NCBI GenBank assembly: GCA_050954285.1
Contig: JBPBPL010000032.1
Span: 1 to 64,000, forward strand
Origin: Mucilaginibacter_A sp050954285
GTDB taxonomy: Bacteria; Bacteroidota; Bacteroidia; Sphingobacteriales; Sphingobacteriaceae
Direction of reading: 5' to 3'
DNA: 64,000 nt
Part shown: in pieces, positions 46,336 to 55,201 of the stretch
How positions within the stretch are numbered: position 1 is the first letter of the stretch
Layout: each line of letters begins with the position of its first letter
The notes under the pieces: generated by a model
What the model was told of the DNA's origin: nothing
Seen by the model: the letters and a program-made list of their open reading frames with translations, nothing else
Databases searched by the model: none
Translations under genes and position numbers: made by a program

Positions 46336-46397
46336 AATTTATGCTGATAAAAGAAGTATCAGCAGTTATTGTAATACTTCTTTTATCAGCATAAATT
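46336..46397. repeat. Perfect 24-bp inverted pair of the dispersed 12-mer
   Basis: Arms 46336-46359 and 46374-46397 are exact complements with a 14-base loop. Each arm contains one TAAAAGAAGTAT copy (46348-46359 on +, 46374-46385 on -) extended by TGCTGA on the outer side. The right arm touches the first base of the GH20 stop codon. In RNA it would form a very stable stem upstream of the T-run terminator. Confidence 0.85.
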
Positions 46398-48310
46398 TAC
46401 TTTTTCTTTGGAAGCCGGGCGTTTAAATCAGCAATGGTAATACTCATCATTCGGCCAATTGGCTGCTTGCCACGATAAGTTATCATTTTAAGTTGCGCTG
46501 CTTCTTTAGGAACGATCAGCGGCTGTGTGTATTTGGGATAAAACCGATCCGGGAAAGAATTATCAAAACTGTAATAAATATCCAGATCTCTAATTTCGGT
46601 TGATAGCGTTACGCTGGTGCTGCTATCTCTGCGGGCCACGTTAATAATTGGGTCGTATATGCTTGGCGCGTAGTTAATTTCAGCGGTTTCCATGCGCGGA
46701 AATTGACCTTCTACCCTGCCCGAAAAATCGTTCCAGTTCTTTTTTTCCTTCGGAGACCACAGCGTTTCTGCAATAGCAAAACCGCGCGGCCAGGTCATGT
46801 ATTCCGCTTTACGCAGGTTATAAACCTGCTCGGTCCATAAATTGGCCTGCCCGCCTTTAATCAGTTTTACATCTACGCTATCTGGCACCGGCTCAAACTG
46901 ATATGCTTTTTGCAGCCGCAATGTAGAATACACTTTAGATTCGATAGCTGCATCGCCCTGCATGTAATCGAGATAAGCAAAAGTTGTAGGACTCATTACT
47001 ACTTCATGACCCATTTTGGCTGCCTGAATGCCGCCTTTCATACCTCTCCAGCTCATTACAACTGCATCCGGTGCCAGGCCACCTTCTAAAATTTCATCCC
47101 AGCCCATAAACTTTTTGCCTTTGGATTCTACTATTTTTTCTACCCTTTTCTCAAAATAGCTTTGCACCTCCTCCATATTTTTGAGTCCTTGTTTTTGCAT
47201 TAAAGCTTTAACAGAATCGCTCTTTTCCCAGAAATTCTTCGGGCATTCATCTCCCCCCAAATGGATGTATTCAAAAGGAAAAAGCTGCGCCACCTGCGTA
47301 ATCACTTTATCCATAAATTCGTACACTTTCTCATTAGCCGGGCATAAAGTATTGTCTATCAAAGCAACAGGCGGCTGCCCGTGAGACCAATCCATAATCA
47401 CTTCCCCAGAACGTACCTTATATTTATCAGCACCAGGTGTGCAGGAAAGCTCTGGATAAGCCGCAACTGCTGCCAAACTATGGCCCGGCACATCAATTTC
47501 CGGCATAACGTTTACAAAACGTTCTTTGGCGTATTGTACCAATTCTTTAATATCTTCCTGCGTATAAAAACCGCCATATGTACGTGGCTCATCCGCAGGA
47601 GGCGGAGCAAAAGTGCCGAAATAACCAACCCGTTTTGCGTTAAATGCCCCTACTTCTGTCAGTCGTGGCAATCCTTTTATTTCAATCCGCCAGCCTTCAT
47701 CATCGGTTAAATGCAAGTGCAACAGATTGAATTTGTACCTAACCATAGCATCAATGTATTGCTCTACTTCCTGTTTGGTAAAAAAATGGCGGGAAACATC
47801 AAACATCAATCCGCGCCAGCCAAATCTCGGGTAATCTGTAATATTAACGCACGGAGCTACCCATTTTACATTTTTCACAGGCGTTTTGCTTTCAATTTCT
47901 CTTGGCAATAATTGCATTAAAGTTTGTACGCCATAAAATAATCCAGCTGGCTGATTGGCTTTAATAATGATGTTTTTTGCATTAATATTAAGCTGATAAC
48001 CTTCTTTTCCAAGGGTTAAATTTTCAGCCTTATTCAACATTAATTTTATGGTAGCAAAAGAAGCATTGGGTTTGATGAAAACGGATTTACCTGTAGCAAC
48101 CGAAATTTTATTTTTAAGATAATTGGTAACCGGAATAATTTCTGCCGTATTTGCCGCATCAATAGTAATACTAACAGGCAAAATAAATTTTCCGGGAGCT
48201 GTTTTTATACTGACAGGCTCCGGAATAATGGAGATTGAATTTTTATTGCTTTGGCTGAACGCTGAAAAAGAAATCAGGCAATAACAAAGAAGAATTGAAG
48301 TTTTTGGCAT
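46397..48310 (-). CDS. Family 20 beta-N-acetylhexosaminidase
   Basis: This 637-residue secreted enzyme has a signal peptide (about 1-20) and a GH20b-type N-domain (about 25-150, IIPEPVSIKTAPGKFIL). The catalytic barrel contains YPRFGWRGLMFDVSRHF and the acid pair D354-E355 in HLGGDECP. A C-terminal beta domain (about 560-630) ends the protein. It removes terminal GlcNAc or GalNAc from glycans. It is transcribed alone, with its own terminator. Confidence 0.94.
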   Translation of the reverse strand: MPKTSILLCYCLISFSAFSQSNKNSISIIPEPVSIKTAPGKFILPVSITIDAANTAEIIPVTNYLKNKISVATGKSVFIKPNASFATIKLMLNKAENLTLGKEGYQLNINAKNIIIKANQPAGLFYGVQTLMQLLPREIESKTPVKNVKWVAPCVNITDYPRFGWRGLMFDVSRHFFTKQEVEQYIDAMVRYKFNLLHLHLTDDEGWRIEIKGLPRLTEVGAFNAKRVGYFGTFAPPPADEPRTYGGFYTQEDIKELVQYAKERFVNVMPEIDVPGHSLAAVAAYPELSCTPGADKYKVRSGEVIMDWSHGQPPVALIDNTLCPANEKVYEFMDKVITQVAQLFPFEYIHLGGDECPKNFWEKSDSVKALMQKQGLKNMEEVQSYFEKRVEKIVESKGKKFMGWDEILEGGLAPDAVVMSWRGMKGGIQAAKMGHEVVMSPTTFAYLDYMQGDAAIESKVYSTLRLQKAYQFEPVPDSVDVKLIKGGQANLWTEQVYNLRKAEYMTWPRGFAIAETLWSPKEKKNWNDFSGRVEGQFPRMETAEINYAPSIYDPIINVARRDSSTSVTLSTEIRDLDIYYSFDNSFPDRFYPKYTQPLIVPKEAAQLKMITYRGKQPIGRMMSITIADLNARLPKKK

Positions 48311-48679
48311 CGCAAGTAGTTAGTTATGTAAACGATTTAACAATAAGCTGAATATTAATTTTTAGCAAAAACAAGTTAATTATGGAGCAATTTAGTTATT
48401 TTAGCTTAGTTAAAAATCTGTGCGATATAAACAGTACTGAAAAAACTAAACTTGTTATTAATTTAACTGTTACTTATTTTAACGAAAAATTTATATTCTG
48501 ATTCAAGCCAAAACTACCCTTATTAAATGGCAATATTTGCAGTTTGCACCTCATTTTAATTCTCTGAATTTGCATAATATGTTTCTACAAATAATTTTAA
48601 CAGACCGTTAATTTTTTGTATTTATTAATACATTATGTGCTATTACTACTAAAATTATCTACTACAATTATCTTTAGTC
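48311..48679. other. Intergenic region between divergent genes
   Basis: 369 AT-rich bases between the divergent GH20 and hypothetical genes should hold both promoters. A TATCTTTA box at 48669-48676 lies too close to the ATG at 48680 to be convincing. I see no ORF or repeat. Confidence 0.5.
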
Positions 48680-49135
48680 ATGACCAAACTGGACGAAAAT
48701 CTAAAAACACAGCTTCTTGACCTTGCTGAAATCTTGAATGCCTTTAAATCAGAAGCTATACAAGTTAAGATTGCCGAAAAATTACTCGACACTATTTTGT
48801 TTGAAGCGCCACAGCCTAACCAGGAAGTGCAGGATTTTGCTTCAAGAAGAGCCAAAAGAATCAATCAAAATAAAGAATGGCAGCCAGATTTGCCTACCAG
48901 GGAACGCAAACCAACCGGTGCAACCAAAGCTATGTATCACTTGCTTGACACTGATTTTTTTGATCAGCCGCAATCCATATCCGCTATTGCCAATCGTTAT
49001 AAAGAGGAATTTAATGAGGAATTTAAAACTTCGGAAATTTCAGGGATTTTATTAAAATCAGTAAAAGATAATGTGTTGAAGCGAGAAAAAAATCAAAGCA
49101 ATAAACGTTATGAATATGTGAAAACGAAGGTTTAA
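48680..49135 (+). CDS. Hypothetical protein of unknown function
   Basis: This 151-residue soluble, highly charged protein has no recognised family. An N-terminal helix pair (about 1-45) is followed by a basic linker (about 55-80, RRAKR and RERKPTGATKAM). The C-terminal helical part (about 95-145: ISAIANRYKEEFNEEFKTSEISGILLKSV) could be a winged helix, since it resembles a helix-turn-helix plus wing. A DNA- or RNA-binding role is a guess. It converges with bshB1. Confidence 0.65.
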   Translation: MTKLDENLKTQLLDLAEILNAFKSEAIQVKIAEKLLDTILFEAPQPNQEVQDFASRRAKRINQNKEWQPDLPTRERKPTGATKAMYHLLDTDFFDQPQSISAIANRYKEEFNEEFKTSEISGILLKSVKDNVLKREKNQSNKRYEYVKTKV

Positions 49136-49142
49136 AAACACC

Positions 49143-49154
49143 ATACTTCTTTTA
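49143..49154 (-). repeat. Dispersed 12-mer TAAAAGAAGYAT (T form)
   Basis: Exact copy in the 19-base gap between two convergent stop codons, immediately next to the bshB1 stop. Confidence 0.8.
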
Positions 49155-49880
49155 TCACACTAAATTAAATAGATTATCTACGCCTAACAATCTTTTTGAA
49201 GTAAACCCTTCAGCATATTTAACCTGGATAGCTCTGCCAAACTCGCGTGCTCTGGCTTCGGCAACTTCCATAAACGCCGGACTGGAAATGTACGTTTGTG
49301 GTTCATCGGCCCAGTCAGGATTATAAAACTGCGATTTATATTCCCGGATACTGGCAATTTTCTGTTCCCAGTATTCGGTAATATCAATCAAAATATCAGG
49401 CTTTAAGTGCGTATCCTGAATAAAATTCAAGATCAGTTTCGGTCGCCATGCCTGTTGTTGTTCGCCATTTCCCAATGTTGATTTAATTTTGGTTAAACCA
49501 GAATAAAAACTAGCTTGCTCTACTAATTCGGCGGCGCGTGCATGATCTGGATGGCGATCAGAAATGGCACTAGCAATCAAAATTTCTGGTTGATATTTTC
49601 TAATAACTTTAATTACTTCCAATTGATTTTGTGCATCATTTTGAAAATATCCATCACGTAAACCCACATTTTCCCGAACTGATAAATTAAGCAGTTTTGC
49701 TGCACGATTGGCTTCTTCCTGCCTGATTTCTACTGTTCCACGCGTGCCTAATTCGCCTCGGGTTAAGTCTGCTACACCAACTTTTTTCCCCAAAGCAATG
49801 TGTTTTGCTATCGTACCAGAACAATACAATTCAGCATCATCCGGATGTGCCGGCAAAACAAGAATATCTAATTTAAGCAT
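49155..49880 (-). CDS. bshB1: Bacillithiol biosynthesis deacetylase BshB1
   Basis: This 241-residue LmbE/PIG-L zinc hydrolase removes acetyl from GlcNAc-malate in bacillithiol synthesis. The metal motif is A-H12-P-D-D15, with HPDHARAAEL as the second zinc-binding block. LTRGELGTRGT matches the BshB1 subgroup. It lies 3 bases after the glutathione peroxidase gene, which suits a thiol-redox operon. Confidence 0.92.
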   Translation of the reverse strand: MLKLDILVLPAHPDDAELYCSGTIAKHIALGKKVGVADLTRGELGTRGTVEIRQEEANRAAKLLNLSVRENVGLRDGYFQNDAQNQLEVIKVIRKYQPEILIASAISDRHPDHARAAELVEQASFYSGLTKIKSTLGNGEQQQAWRPKLILNFIQDTHLKPDILIDITEYWEQKIASIREYKSQFYNPDWADEPQTYISSPAFMEVAEARAREFGRAIQVKYAEGFTSKRLLGVDNLFNLV

Positions 49881-49883
49881 GTA

Positions 49884-50408
49884 CTATAGTTTAACAGCAG
49901 CTTTTTGTGGTTTGGCAACCAGCAACCGTTCAATTTTTTTCTTTATTTTAGAAGAAGTTGGATTGGTAAACGGATAAAAGAAATCACAAACCTCTCCATT
50001 TTTATCAATGAGGTATTTGTGGAAATTCCATCTCGGTGCAGAGCTTAAATGCTCGTTCTGGTTTTTATTCGCTAAAAACTGGTACAAAGGATGTGCATAC
50101 GGCCCTCGAACCCTCATTTTATTAAATAACTGATAATTGGTACCATAATTAACTGTACAAAACTCAACAATACTTTCGCCCTCTAATGGTTCCTGCCCGC
50201 CAAAATCATTAGATGGAAAAGCCAGAATTTCAAAATCTGCTCCTGCAAACTGCTGCCTTAAATCTTCCAGATCTTTTAATTGCGGCGTAAAACCACAACC
50301 GGATGCTGTGTTTACGATCAATAAAACTTTGCCTTTAAAAACATCAAGGCTTACTTCTTTTCCGCCAATGGTTTCAACATTAAACTGATAAATATTTTTC
50401 CCGGTCAT
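49884..50408 (-). CDS. Glutathione-peroxidase-family thiol peroxidase
   Basis: This 174-residue protein has the family motif NTASGCGFTPQ with the peroxidatic Cys38, the FPSNDFGGQEP block supplying Gln, and the APRWNFHKYLI block supplying Trp and Asn. A second Cys in IVEFCTVNYG may act as the resolving Cys. It is followed by bshB1, so bacillithiol or thioredoxin is a likelier reductant than glutathione. It reduces peroxides in the cytoplasm. Confidence 0.9.
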   Translation of the reverse strand: MTGKNIYQFNVETIGGKEVSLDVFKGKVLLIVNTASGCGFTPQLKDLEDLRQQFAGADFEILAFPSNDFGGQEPLEGESIVEFCTVNYGTNYQLFNKMRVRGPYAHPLYQFLANKNQNEHLSSAPRWNFHKYLIDKNGEVCDFFYPFTNPTSSKIKKKIERLLVAKPQKAAVKL

Positions 50409-50413
50409 CGTAA

Positions 50414-51034
50414 TTAATAATAAGCTGAATAACCGGCGGAAACCAAAATTGCTTGGATGTCTTTCTCTTCTTCAGGATTGTAAGTTTCCTTCAAATCATG
50501 GCCAAACATACGTGCTGCTGATTGAAACATAAAAGCCTGAAATCCGCCTTTCATCTGTTTCAATAACTCAAAACTGGTATTTCCTGTTTCGCGTTGCACT
50601 AATTTAATCAAAATTTCGCCCTGCGTGATGGTGAGGTTTTTAATCTGCTTATTAAATAAATCTTTAATTTCTTTTTCGCAGGCTTTTACCATTTCTTTCT
50701 GCTGACGTTTATCTGCAGTTGTAGCTAAATCCTGCTGCAATTTCCGGTAACGCTGACCAGCAAATTGCGCATACGGCAAAACTTTTAACACGTTGTAACG
50801 CAGGCGGTTGTAAGCTGCGCGATCTTCCGGGGTTTTAAAAACACGAAAATCCCGAATGTTGGCATCGGGCAGCAGAACCCAGGGAACAAACTCGCCGTCA
50901 AGCTCTGTAACGGCAACTTTAATGCTATCGTTTTTGCCAGGTTTTATTTTGAACGTAGTTACTCCCGCTGTTGATTGTGCTTTTATAACACAAGACAGAC
51001 AGGAAAAAAGCCCTAAAAACCACAGATATTTCAT
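50414..51034 (-). CDS. DUF4294 family protein
   Basis: This 206-residue secreted protein has a signal peptide (about 1-19). The family core follows, with YNRLRYNVLKVLPYAQFAGQRY (about 95-116), a charged helix region, then LIKLVQRETGNTSFELLKQMKGGFQAFMFQ and the final YNPEEEKDIQAILVSAGY. DUF4294 is widespread in Bacteroidota but its role is not known. It is the first gene of the peroxidase-bshB1 operon. Confidence 0.85.
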   Translation of the reverse strand: MKYLWFLGLFSCLSCVIKAQSTAGVTTFKIKPGKNDSIKVAVTELDGEFVPWVLLPDANIRDFRVFKTPEDRAAYNRLRYNVLKVLPYAQFAGQRYRKLQQDLATTADKRQQKEMVKACEKEIKDLFNKQIKNLTITQGEILIKLVQRETGNTSFELLKQMKGGFQAFMFQSAARMFGHDLKETYNPEEEKDIQAILVSAGYSAYY

Positions 51035-51049
51035 AAATTTACCTTAAAG

Positions 51050-51057
51050 CAAAAATA
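51050..51057 (-). promoter_or_regulatory. -7 box TATTTTTG upstream of the DUF4294 gene
   Basis: It matches TAnnTTTG and ends 15 bases before the start codon. The upstream TTTG box is not found at the standard distance, so confidence is moderate. Confidence 0.4.
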
Positions 51058-51132
51058 ATGTTATTTTGATAATAATTAGTCAGCAATAAGTACGTAAACA
51101 CCATTTGGATGTTGTTTACTAAAAATTATATG

Positions 51133-51144
51133 GTAAAAGAAGTA
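51133..51144 (+). repeat. Dispersed 12-mer TAAAAGAAGYAT (T form)
   Basis: Exact copy two bases before the rel start codon. With its flanks it can form a 5-bp stem close to the ATG. Confidence 0.8.
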
Positions 51145-51146
51145 TC

Positions 51147-53369
51147 ATGAAAGAGATTGTGATTGATCTGGAAGCGGAGAAAAAAGAAATATTAAAAAGA
51201 TACCGGGCATTATTAAGATCATGCAAATCAAAGCTGCAAAAAGGCGATGAAAAGATGATTCGTAAAGCTTTTGAAGTAGCTGTGGAAAGTCATCAGGATA
51301 TGCGGCGCAAATCCGGCGAACCTTATATTTATCATCCCATTGCTGTTGCACAGATTGCTGCTGAAGAAATTGGCCTTGGCCCAACTTCAATTGCCTGCGC
51401 GCTTTTGCATGATGTGGTGGAAGATACGGATGTTACTTTGGATGATATCGAACGTGATTTCGGAAAAAAAGTAGCTAAAATTATTGATGGCTTAACTAAA
51501 ATTTCCGGCGTTTTTGATACGAACAGTTCTTTGCAGGCAGAAAATTTCCGGAAAATGCTGCTCACGTTGGCAGATGATGTACGCGTGATTCTGATTAAAC
51601 TGGCTGATCGCCTGCATAATATGCGCACGATGGAATTTATGCCACGTGATAAGCAATTGAAATTATCTTCAGAAACCATTTATCTGTACGCACCGCTGGC
51701 TCATCGTTTAGGTTTGTATGCGATTAAATCTGAAATGGAAGATTTGTCCATGAAGTACATGGAGCCGGAAACTTATCAGTTTATTAAAAAGAAACTCAAT
51801 GAGAAGAAAGCGGAGCGCGAGAAGTTTATTCAGGATTTTATTAAGCCGGTAAAAACAGTACTGGAGTTGCAGCACTTGCCCGCGGATGTGTTTGGCAGGC
51901 CAAAATCCATCCACTCCATCTGGAATAAGATGAAGAAGAAAAATATCCCTTTTGAAGAGGTTTATGATCTTTTTGCCATCCGGATTATACTCGATAGTAA
52001 GCCCGAAACCGAGAAAGCGGATTGCTGGAAAGCATATTCGGATGTTACCGATATTTACCGGCCAAATCCTGATCGGCTGCGCGATTGGATTTCATCACCC
52101 AAAGCCAACGGTTACGAATCTTTGCATACTACGGTAATGGGACCGCGCGGGCAATGGGTGGAAATCCAGATCCGCACCAACCGCATGAATGAAATTGCAG
52201 AAAAAGGTTTTGCAGCACATTGGAAATACAAGGAATCATCCACCGAAAACGGCTTGGATCAATGGATTTTTAAAGTGCGGGAAATGTTGAAAAGTCCGGA
52301 AACCAACGCTTTGGATTTTCTGGATGATTTTAAAATGAACCTGTTTTCGGATGAGATATTTATTTTCACCCCAAAAGGAGCTTTGGTACAATTGCCGCTC
52401 AATGCAACTGCGCTGGATTTCGCTTTTGAAATTCATTCGGATGTTGGTGCAAAATGTATTGGTGCCAAAGTAAATCATAAGCTTGTTCCGCTGAGCTACA
52501 AATTGCAAAACGGAGATCAGGTAGAAATTATCACTTCCGGAAAGCAAACGCCGAAGGAAGACTGGCTGAACTTTGTGGTTACCGCAAAAGCGAAATCCAA
52601 AATAAAATCAGCTTTAAAAGAAGAAAAACGCAAGATTGCCGAGGAAGGAAAAGAGATGCTGGAGCGGAAAATGAAGTCGATCAAACTCTCGTACACTTCA
52701 GATAATCTGTATAAACTCTCTTACTTTTTCAAATTTCAAACCACGCAGGATTTATTTTATAAAGTGGCTTTGGGTCAGATTGATCTGAAAGATCTGCGCG
52801 AATATGTGGCTTCAGAAAAAATAATTGAGCATAAGCCACAGGATAAAATTGATGCCGATCAGATTCAATCGCTGATCCGCAACGTTAAAACCAAAGACAG
52901 CGATATTTTGCTGATTGGTGAAGACATGCAAAAAATTGATTACCGTTTGGCCAGCTGCTGCAACCCAATTCCCGGTGATGATGTTTTTGGCTTTGTAACA
53001 GTTGGAGAAGGTATTAAAATACATCAAACCAACTGCCCCAATGCAACCAAATTGATGTCAAACTATGGCTACCGAATTGTAAAAGCGAAATGGACCAATC
53101 AGCAGGAACTGGCGTTTTTAACTGGTTTGCGCATTAAAGGAATTGATGATGTTGGGTTGATTAACAAGCTAACAACCGTAATTTCCAACGATTTCAAAGT
53201 AAACATGCGCTCGCTCACGGTGGATAGCAACGATGGTATTTTTGAAGGCTCCATTATGGTTTATGTACATGATAAAGAACATCTGGATAACCTGATTAAA
53301 AAATTGAAACTCGTTCGCGGCGTAACAACTGTGTCGCGCTTTGATTCGCCGATGGAAAAGGTATCGTAA
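51147..53369 (+). CDS. RelA/SpoT-family (p)ppGpp synthetase/hydrolase
   Basis: This 740-residue enzyme has all domains of a long Rel. The HD hydrolase has H63 and H88-D89 in LLHDVVEDTDV, and DRLHNMRTMEFMP. The synthetase region (about 235-350) contains YDLFAIRII and GYESLHTTVMGPRGQWVEIQ. A TGS domain lies at about 395-460, with a C-terminal zinc-finger-like CCNPIPGDD and an ACT domain at about 665-735. The intact HD motif supports a bifunctional enzyme controlling the stringent response. The neighbours fur and purA follow on the same strand. Confidence 0.94.
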   Translation: MKEIVIDLEAEKKEILKRYRALLRSCKSKLQKGDEKMIRKAFEVAVESHQDMRRKSGEPYIYHPIAVAQIAAEEIGLGPTSIACALLHDVVEDTDVTLDDIERDFGKKVAKIIDGLTKISGVFDTNSSLQAENFRKMLLTLADDVRVILIKLADRLHNMRTMEFMPRDKQLKLSSETIYLYAPLAHRLGLYAIKSEMEDLSMKYMEPETYQFIKKKLNEKKAEREKFIQDFIKPVKTVLELQHLPADVFGRPKSIHSIWNKMKKKNIPFEEVYDLFAIRIILDSKPETEKADCWKAYSDVTDIYRPNPDRLRDWISSPKANGYESLHTTVMGPRGQWVEIQIRTNRMNEIAEKGFAAHWKYKESSTENGLDQWIFKVREMLKSPETNALDFLDDFKMNLFSDEIFIFTPKGALVQLPLNATALDFAFEIHSDVGAKCIGAKVNHKLVPLSYKLQNGDQVEIITSGKQTPKEDWLNFVVTAKAKSKIKSALKEEKRKIAEEGKEMLERKMKSIKLSYTSDNLYKLSYFFKFQTTQDLFYKVALGQIDLKDLREYVASEKIIEHKPQDKIDADQIQSLIRNVKTKDSDILLIGEDMQKIDYRLASCCNPIPGDDVFGFVTVGEGIKIHQTNCPNATKLMSNYGYRIVKAKWTNQQELAFLTGLRIKGIDDVGLINKLTTVISNDFKVNMRSLTVDSNDGIFEGSIMVYVHDKEHLDNLIKKLKLVRGVTTVSRFDSPMEKVS

Positions 53370-53400
53370 ACGAAGTATTCGCATTTTCTTGATTTATTAA

Positions 53401-53408
53401 TAACTTTG
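53401..53408 (+). promoter_or_regulatory. -7 box TAACTTTG for fur
   Basis: It matches TAnnTTTG, with TTCG (53378-53381) 19 bases upstream as an imperfect -33 box. The start codon lies 18 bases further on. Confidence 0.5.
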
Positions 53409-53410
53409 AT

Positions 53411-53425
53411 CTGATAAAAAATCAG
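53411..53425 (+). promoter_or_regulatory. Small palindrome CTGAT-AAAAA-ATCAG before the fur start
   Basis: A 5-bp stem with a 5-base loop ends one base before the fur start codon. It resembles the ends of the dispersed motif without its GAAG core. It could affect initiation or bind a regulator. Confidence 0.35.
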
Positions 53426-53426
53426 C

Positions 53427-53903
53427 ATGGCTCAACAAGAAACCATTGATATGGTTAAAAAGATTTTTGAGGCTTACCTCGAAAATAAAAGTCTTAGAAA
53501 AACCCCTGAGCGTTTCGCAATTCTCGAAGAGATTTACTCGCGCAGTGACCATTTTGATGTAGAATCACTTTACATCCACATGAAAAATAAAAAATACCGC
53601 GTTAGCCGGGCAACGGTTTACAATACTTTGGAGTTACTACTTTCCTGCGATTTGGTTACCAAACATCAGTTTGGAAAAAATATGGCTCAGTTTGAAAAAT
53701 CTTATGGCTATAAACAGCATGACCATATTATCTGCCTGAATTGCGGCCGCGTGGTAGAATTTTGCGATCCGAGGATTGGTCAGATTCAGGACATGATGGG
53801 CGATATTTTGAAATTCGAAATCAAACATCACTCTATGAACATGTATGGCGATTGTTCCCGTTTGAAACTCGCAGGCTCCTGCGAATATTATGCTAAAAAT
53901 TAA
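53427..53903 (+). CDS. Fur-family metalloregulator
   Basis: This 158-residue regulator has an N-terminal winged helix (about 10-85; LRKTPERFAILEEIY and RVSRATVYNTLELLL). A dimer domain follows with zinc ligands C103 and C106 (CLNCG) and a later pair, C143 and C152. The HDHIICLNC block is standard. Whether it senses iron, zinc or peroxide cannot be told. It sits 16 bases before purA. Confidence 0.9.
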   Translation: MAQQETIDMVKKIFEAYLENKSLRKTPERFAILEEIYSRSDHFDVESLYIHMKNKKYRVSRATVYNTLELLLSCDLVTKHQFGKNMAQFEKSYGYKQHDHIICLNCGRVVEFCDPRIGQIQDMMGDILKFEIKHHSMNMYGDCSRLKLAGSCEYYAKN

Positions 53904-53919
53904 TTCTGATAAAAAATAA

Positions 53920-55191
53920 ATGGTTGATGTATTGTTAGGCCTTCAATGGGGTGATGAAGGCAAAGGTAAAATTGTGGACGTACTTTGTCCGCAGTATGAT
54001 ATGATTGCCCGCTTTCAAGGCGGTCCGAATGCCGGGCACACGCTCGAATTTGATGGTCAAAAATATGTGCTTAATACGATTCCTTCCGGTATTTTTAATG
54101 ATCAGACGCTTAATCTGATTGGAAACGGCGTGGTGATCGATCCGATTATTTTAAAACGCGAACTGGATAATCTGAAAAAGGCAGGTTTTGATCCGGTTGG
54201 AAAAGGTAAATTAGTAATTGCCAGAAAAGCACATCTGATTTTGCCTACGCACCAATTGCTGGATGCTGCTTCTGAAAATAAAATGGGAGCCAATAAAATT
54301 GGTTCTACCTTAAAAGGTATCGGCCCAACTTATATGGATAAAACCGGCCGCAACGGTTTGCGCGTTGGCGATACAATGTTGCCGGATTTTAAAGAACGTT
54401 ATGACCGGTTGGTTGAGAAACATAAATCAATACTGATACATCATGGCGAAATACCTGATTTTTCTGAAAAAGAAATTGCATTTTTCGAAGCGATAGAATT
54501 ATTGAAAGCCATTCCACATGTGGATAGCGAACACCTGGTAAATAAATACCTGAAAGAAGGAAAAACTGTTTTGGCAGAAGGCGCGCAAGGCACGATGCTG
54601 GATGTTGATTTTGGCTCTTACCCTTTCGTTACTTCTTCCAATACCACTACGGCCGGTGCCTGCACAGGTTTAGGTATCGCGCCAAATAAAATTGGCGAAG
54701 TAATCGGGATTTTTAAAGCTTATTGTACGCGTGTAGGCAGCGGTCCTTTTCCTACTGAACTGGAAAACGAAACCGGTGAAGAACTGCGCAGAATTGGTCA
54801 TGAATTTGGTGCAGTTTCCGGTCGTCCGCGCCGTACTGGCTGGATTGATTTGCCTGCTTTGAAATATGCGATCCTATTAAATGGCGTAACGCAGTTGGTG
54901 ATGACTAAAGCAGATGTTTTAAGCGGATTTGAAAAAATTTATGCTTGTACACATTATGCTTATCCAACGGAAACCATTGACTATATGCCGTACGATATTT
55001 GTACCGTTAAACCAGAACCGATCTTAAAAGAGATTGATGGCTGGCACGAAGATTTAACCGGAATCACGAAAATCAGCCAAATTCCCGAAAAATTAAAAGC
55101 TTATATTGATTTTCTGGAAGCAGAATTGGGCGTACCTGTAAAATACCTTTCTGTTGGGCCGGATCGTGTTCAAACCTTAATTTTGCACTAA
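53920..55191 (+). CDS. purA: Adenylosuccinate synthetase
   Basis: This 423-residue enzyme joins IMP and aspartate using GTP in AMP synthesis. The N-terminal GLQWGDEGKGKIVDVL motif contains the catalytic Asp and the P-loop. QGGPNAGHTL, GIGPTYMDKTGRNGLRVGD and SGRPRRTGWIDLPAL are all present. It is full length and probably co-transcribed with fur. Confidence 0.97.
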   Translation: MVDVLLGLQWGDEGKGKIVDVLCPQYDMIARFQGGPNAGHTLEFDGQKYVLNTIPSGIFNDQTLNLIGNGVVIDPIILKRELDNLKKAGFDPVGKGKLVIARKAHLILPTHQLLDAASENKMGANKIGSTLKGIGPTYMDKTGRNGLRVGDTMLPDFKERYDRLVEKHKSILIHHGEIPDFSEKEIAFFEAIELLKAIPHVDSEHLVNKYLKEGKTVLAEGAQGTMLDVDFGSYPFVTSSNTTTAGACTGLGIAPNKIGEVIGIFKAYCTRVGSGPFPTELENETGEELRRIGHEFGAVSGRPRRTGWIDLPALKYAILLNGVTQLVMTKADVLSGFEKIYACTHYAYPTETIDYMPYDICTVKPEPILKEIDGWHEDLTGITKISQIPEKLKAYIDFLEAELGVPVKYLSVGPDRVQTLILH

Positions 55192-55201
55192 CAAATTTGG
55201 G

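Noticed and set aside
47181..47911. Antisense ORFs across the hexosaminidase gene
   Set aside because: They are shadows of a well-supported GH20 gene, and their composition follows its codons.
51145..51390. Minus-strand ORF opposite the start of rel
   Set aside because: It is a shadow of the Rel HD domain with no start context of its own.
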